Assembly: GCA_030149025.1 (NCBI GenBank)
Contig: JASBSH010000203.1
Location: forward strand, 1 to 21,894
Length of the DNA stretch: 21,894 nucleotides
Source: Actinomycetales bacterium
GTDB taxonomy: Bacteria > Actinomycetota > Actinomycetes > Actinomycetales > BWSM-131
Reading direction: 5' to 3'
The first letter of the stretch is position 1; each line of letters starts with the position of its first letter. Shown here piece by piece: positions 20,476 through 21,894 of this stretch. The notes beneath the pieces were generated by a model, which made no database searches, was not told where the DNA came from, and was given only the letters and a program-made list of their open reading frames with translations. A program made the position numbers and the translations under genes.

Positions 20476-21894
20476 TGACGAGTCAGACGGCAACGCGCAC
20501 AGCAGGCCTCGCCGGTGCCCTGCGCGGGTGGCTGCCGTTCGTGCTGCTCGCGGTGGTGCTCGCCGTGTTCCCGCTCGTGTCGTCGGCGAACGTCGTCAAC
20601 ATCGGCGTTTACGCGATGATCTACGGCCTCTCCGCGATCGGCCTGTCCCTGCTGATGGGGCTGGCGGGCCAGGTCAGCCTGGGCCAGGCGGCGTTCTTCG
20701 CCGTCGGGGCGTACACCCACGCGATCCTCATCACCAGGTACGACCTGCAGGGCGTGCTGGCGGCGAGCATCGCCGTCCTGGTGGCCATGCTCGTCGCCCT
20801 CGTCGTCGGCCTGCCCCTGCTGCGCCTGCGCGGGCACTTCCTCGCGCTGGCCACGCTCGGCCTCGGCATCATCGTGTCCGTCGTGGTCCGCGAGCTGGAG
20901 ATCACCGGCGGAACGTCCGGCATCTTCGGCATCCCCAAGCCGGAGATCAACGGGCGCATCTACGACAGCCCGGCTGAGTTCTTCTGGCTGCTGGCCCCGT
21001 TCGTGTTCATCGGCCTGGTGCTCGCGCGCAACCTCGTTCGCGGGCGCACCGGACGGGCGCTGTCGGCCGTCAACGACTCCGAGGTCGCGGCGGAGTGCCT
21101 GGGAGTCAACACGTTCGCCCTGCGCCTTCGGGTGTTCGTGCTGTCCGCCGGCTACGCCGGTCTCGCCGGCGTGTTCTACGCGTACTGGCTCGCGGTCGTC
21201 AGCCCCGAGGCGGCGGGCTTCGAGCTGAGCGTGCAGTTCCTGCTGATGGTGGTTCTCGGTGGCTTGTCCACCGTCTGGGGCGCCATCACCGGCGCCGCCG
21301 TCGTCGCCGTGCTCGACGAGGGCACCCGGGCGCTGCTGCCGAGGCTGCTCCCAGGCGCGACCGGCGAGGTGCAGCTCATCGGGTTCGGCGTCGTCCTCGT
21401 CCTTCTCGTCGTGCTGCTGCCCGGCGGTCTGGCGCAGGCCTGGGCGATGCTCACCTCACGCCTGCGGGACCGCGCTGGTGGGGGACGAGCCGCAGGCGAG
21501 GTGCCTACCGTCGCTGCGGGTGCGCCGTCCGGGAACCAGGAGAACGCGGGTGCCCGGCGGAAGGAAGGGCGCACGCGGACGGCGGCGACGGGCGGGAGCC
21601 AGGGCGAGAACGCTCCCGATCCCCGCTTCGAGGAGCTGTGCAGGCTGGCCGACCGGTTCCGCGCCGGCGACTACCACGCCGTGCTGGGCCTGTCCGCGGA
21701 CGCCCCGGCAGCGAGCCTGCGCAGCGCCTACGAGGCCTTGTCCGAGCGCACCCACCCCGACCGCTTCAGCGGCTCGAGCCAGGCCGTGCGCGACCTGGCG
21801 GCGGAGGTGTACCGCCTGGTGGGCGAGGCGTACGCGACCCTGTCGGACCCGCGCCGTCTCCAGGAACGGGAGCTCGAGCGCAGGCAGATCGAGC
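20475..21894 (+). CDS. livM: LivM-family permease fused to a J-domain-like C-terminus (incomplete at right edge)
   Basis: At least 473 residues, open to the window edge. Residues about 1-320 are a LivM permease: YGLSAIGLSLLMGLAGQVS, SLGQAAFFAVGAY, the cytoplasmic loop AVNDSEVAAECLGV, and the final segment ending VVLLPGGLAQAW. LivM proteins normally stop soon after this. Here a polar Gly/Ala/Arg-rich linker (about 330-380) leads to FEELCRLADRFRAGDYHAVLG, then an HPD tripeptide (427-429) in ERTHPDRF and EAYATLSDPRR. This is the helix II-HPD-helix III pattern of a J domain, which stimulates Hsp70 ATPase. No stop occurs in any forward frame across the linker, so the fusion is not a simple misread stop. 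Permease identity is sure; the J-domain call rests on the motif order. Confidence 0.88.
   Translation, partial: MTSQTATRTAGLAGALRGWLPFVLLAVVLAVFPLVSSANVVNIGVYAMIYGLSAIGLSLLMGLAGQVSLGQAAFFAVGAYTHAILITRYDLQGVLAASIAVLVAMLVALVVGLPLLRLRGHFLALATLGLGIIVSVVVRELEITGGTSGIFGIPKPEINGRIYDSPAEFFWLLAPFVFIGLVLARNLVRGRTGRALSAVNDSEVAAECLGVNTFALRLRVFVLSAGYAGLAGVFYAYWLAVVSPEAAGFELSVQFLLMVVLGGLSTVWGAITGAAVVAVLDEGTRALLPRLLPGATGEVQLIGFGVVLVLLVVLLPGGLAQAWAMLTSRLRDRAGGGRAAGEVPTVAAGAPSGNQENAGARRKEGRTRTAATGGSQGENAPDPRFEELCRLADRFRAGDYHAVLGLSADAPAASLRSAYEALSERTHPDRFSGSSQAVRDLAAEVYRLVGEAYATLSDPRRLQERELERRQIE

Overview
The window is chromosomal DNA of a high-GC actinomycete. Evidence for this is a mycothiol-dependent formaldehyde/nitrosothiol dehydrogenase (mscR), a SenX3/RegX3-type (Streptomyces PhoR/PhoP) phosphate system with phoU divergent from it, and carD followed by ispD and ispF with an LpqE-like lipoprotein gene divergent from carD. 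The CarD and Gpm sequences look closest to Micrococcales (Cellulomonas-like), but that placement is only an impression. No tRNA, rRNA, CRISPR array, integrase or insertion sequence was seen.

Region 1 (1-7793, all minus strand) is a polysaccharide locus that resembles the Pel system. In transcription order it has a coiled-coil protein, a PelA-deacetylase-like protein without a signal peptide, a PelF-type GT4 glycosyltransferase, a polytopic membrane protein, a GH114 (PelA-hydrolase-like) lipoprotein, and a secreted paralogue of the deacetylase that runs off the left edge. The middle genes overlap by 4-13 bases. Recognisable PelD, PelE and PelG are absent, so the membrane protein and the coiled-coil protein are the unexplained parts.

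Region 2 (7794-13246) holds a small zinc-finger protein, phosphoglycerate mutase, and the phosphate-sensing block: phoU plus a lipoprotein on the minus strand, senX3-regX3 on the plus strand, and a clear PHO-box-like triple repeat between them. An LpqE-like lipoprotein converges on regX3.

Region 3 (13247-15439) is carD-ispD-ispF, tightly overlapped, with ispD apparently starting at a CTG codon, then a 44-residue basic protein. A convergent gap with tandem and inverted repeats follows.

Region 4 (15698-18303, minus) contains a metallo-beta-lactamase-fold hydrolase, mscR carrying a one-base frameshift, and an IclR regulator. Divergent from the IclR gene (18407 to the right edge) is a branched-chain-amino-acid-type ABC importer: binding protein, LivH and LivM. 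The LivM reading frame does not stop at the usual end of the permease. It continues through a polar linker into a J-domain-like segment with an HPD tripeptide. This permease-J fusion and the incomplete Pel-like operon are the most unusual items in the window.
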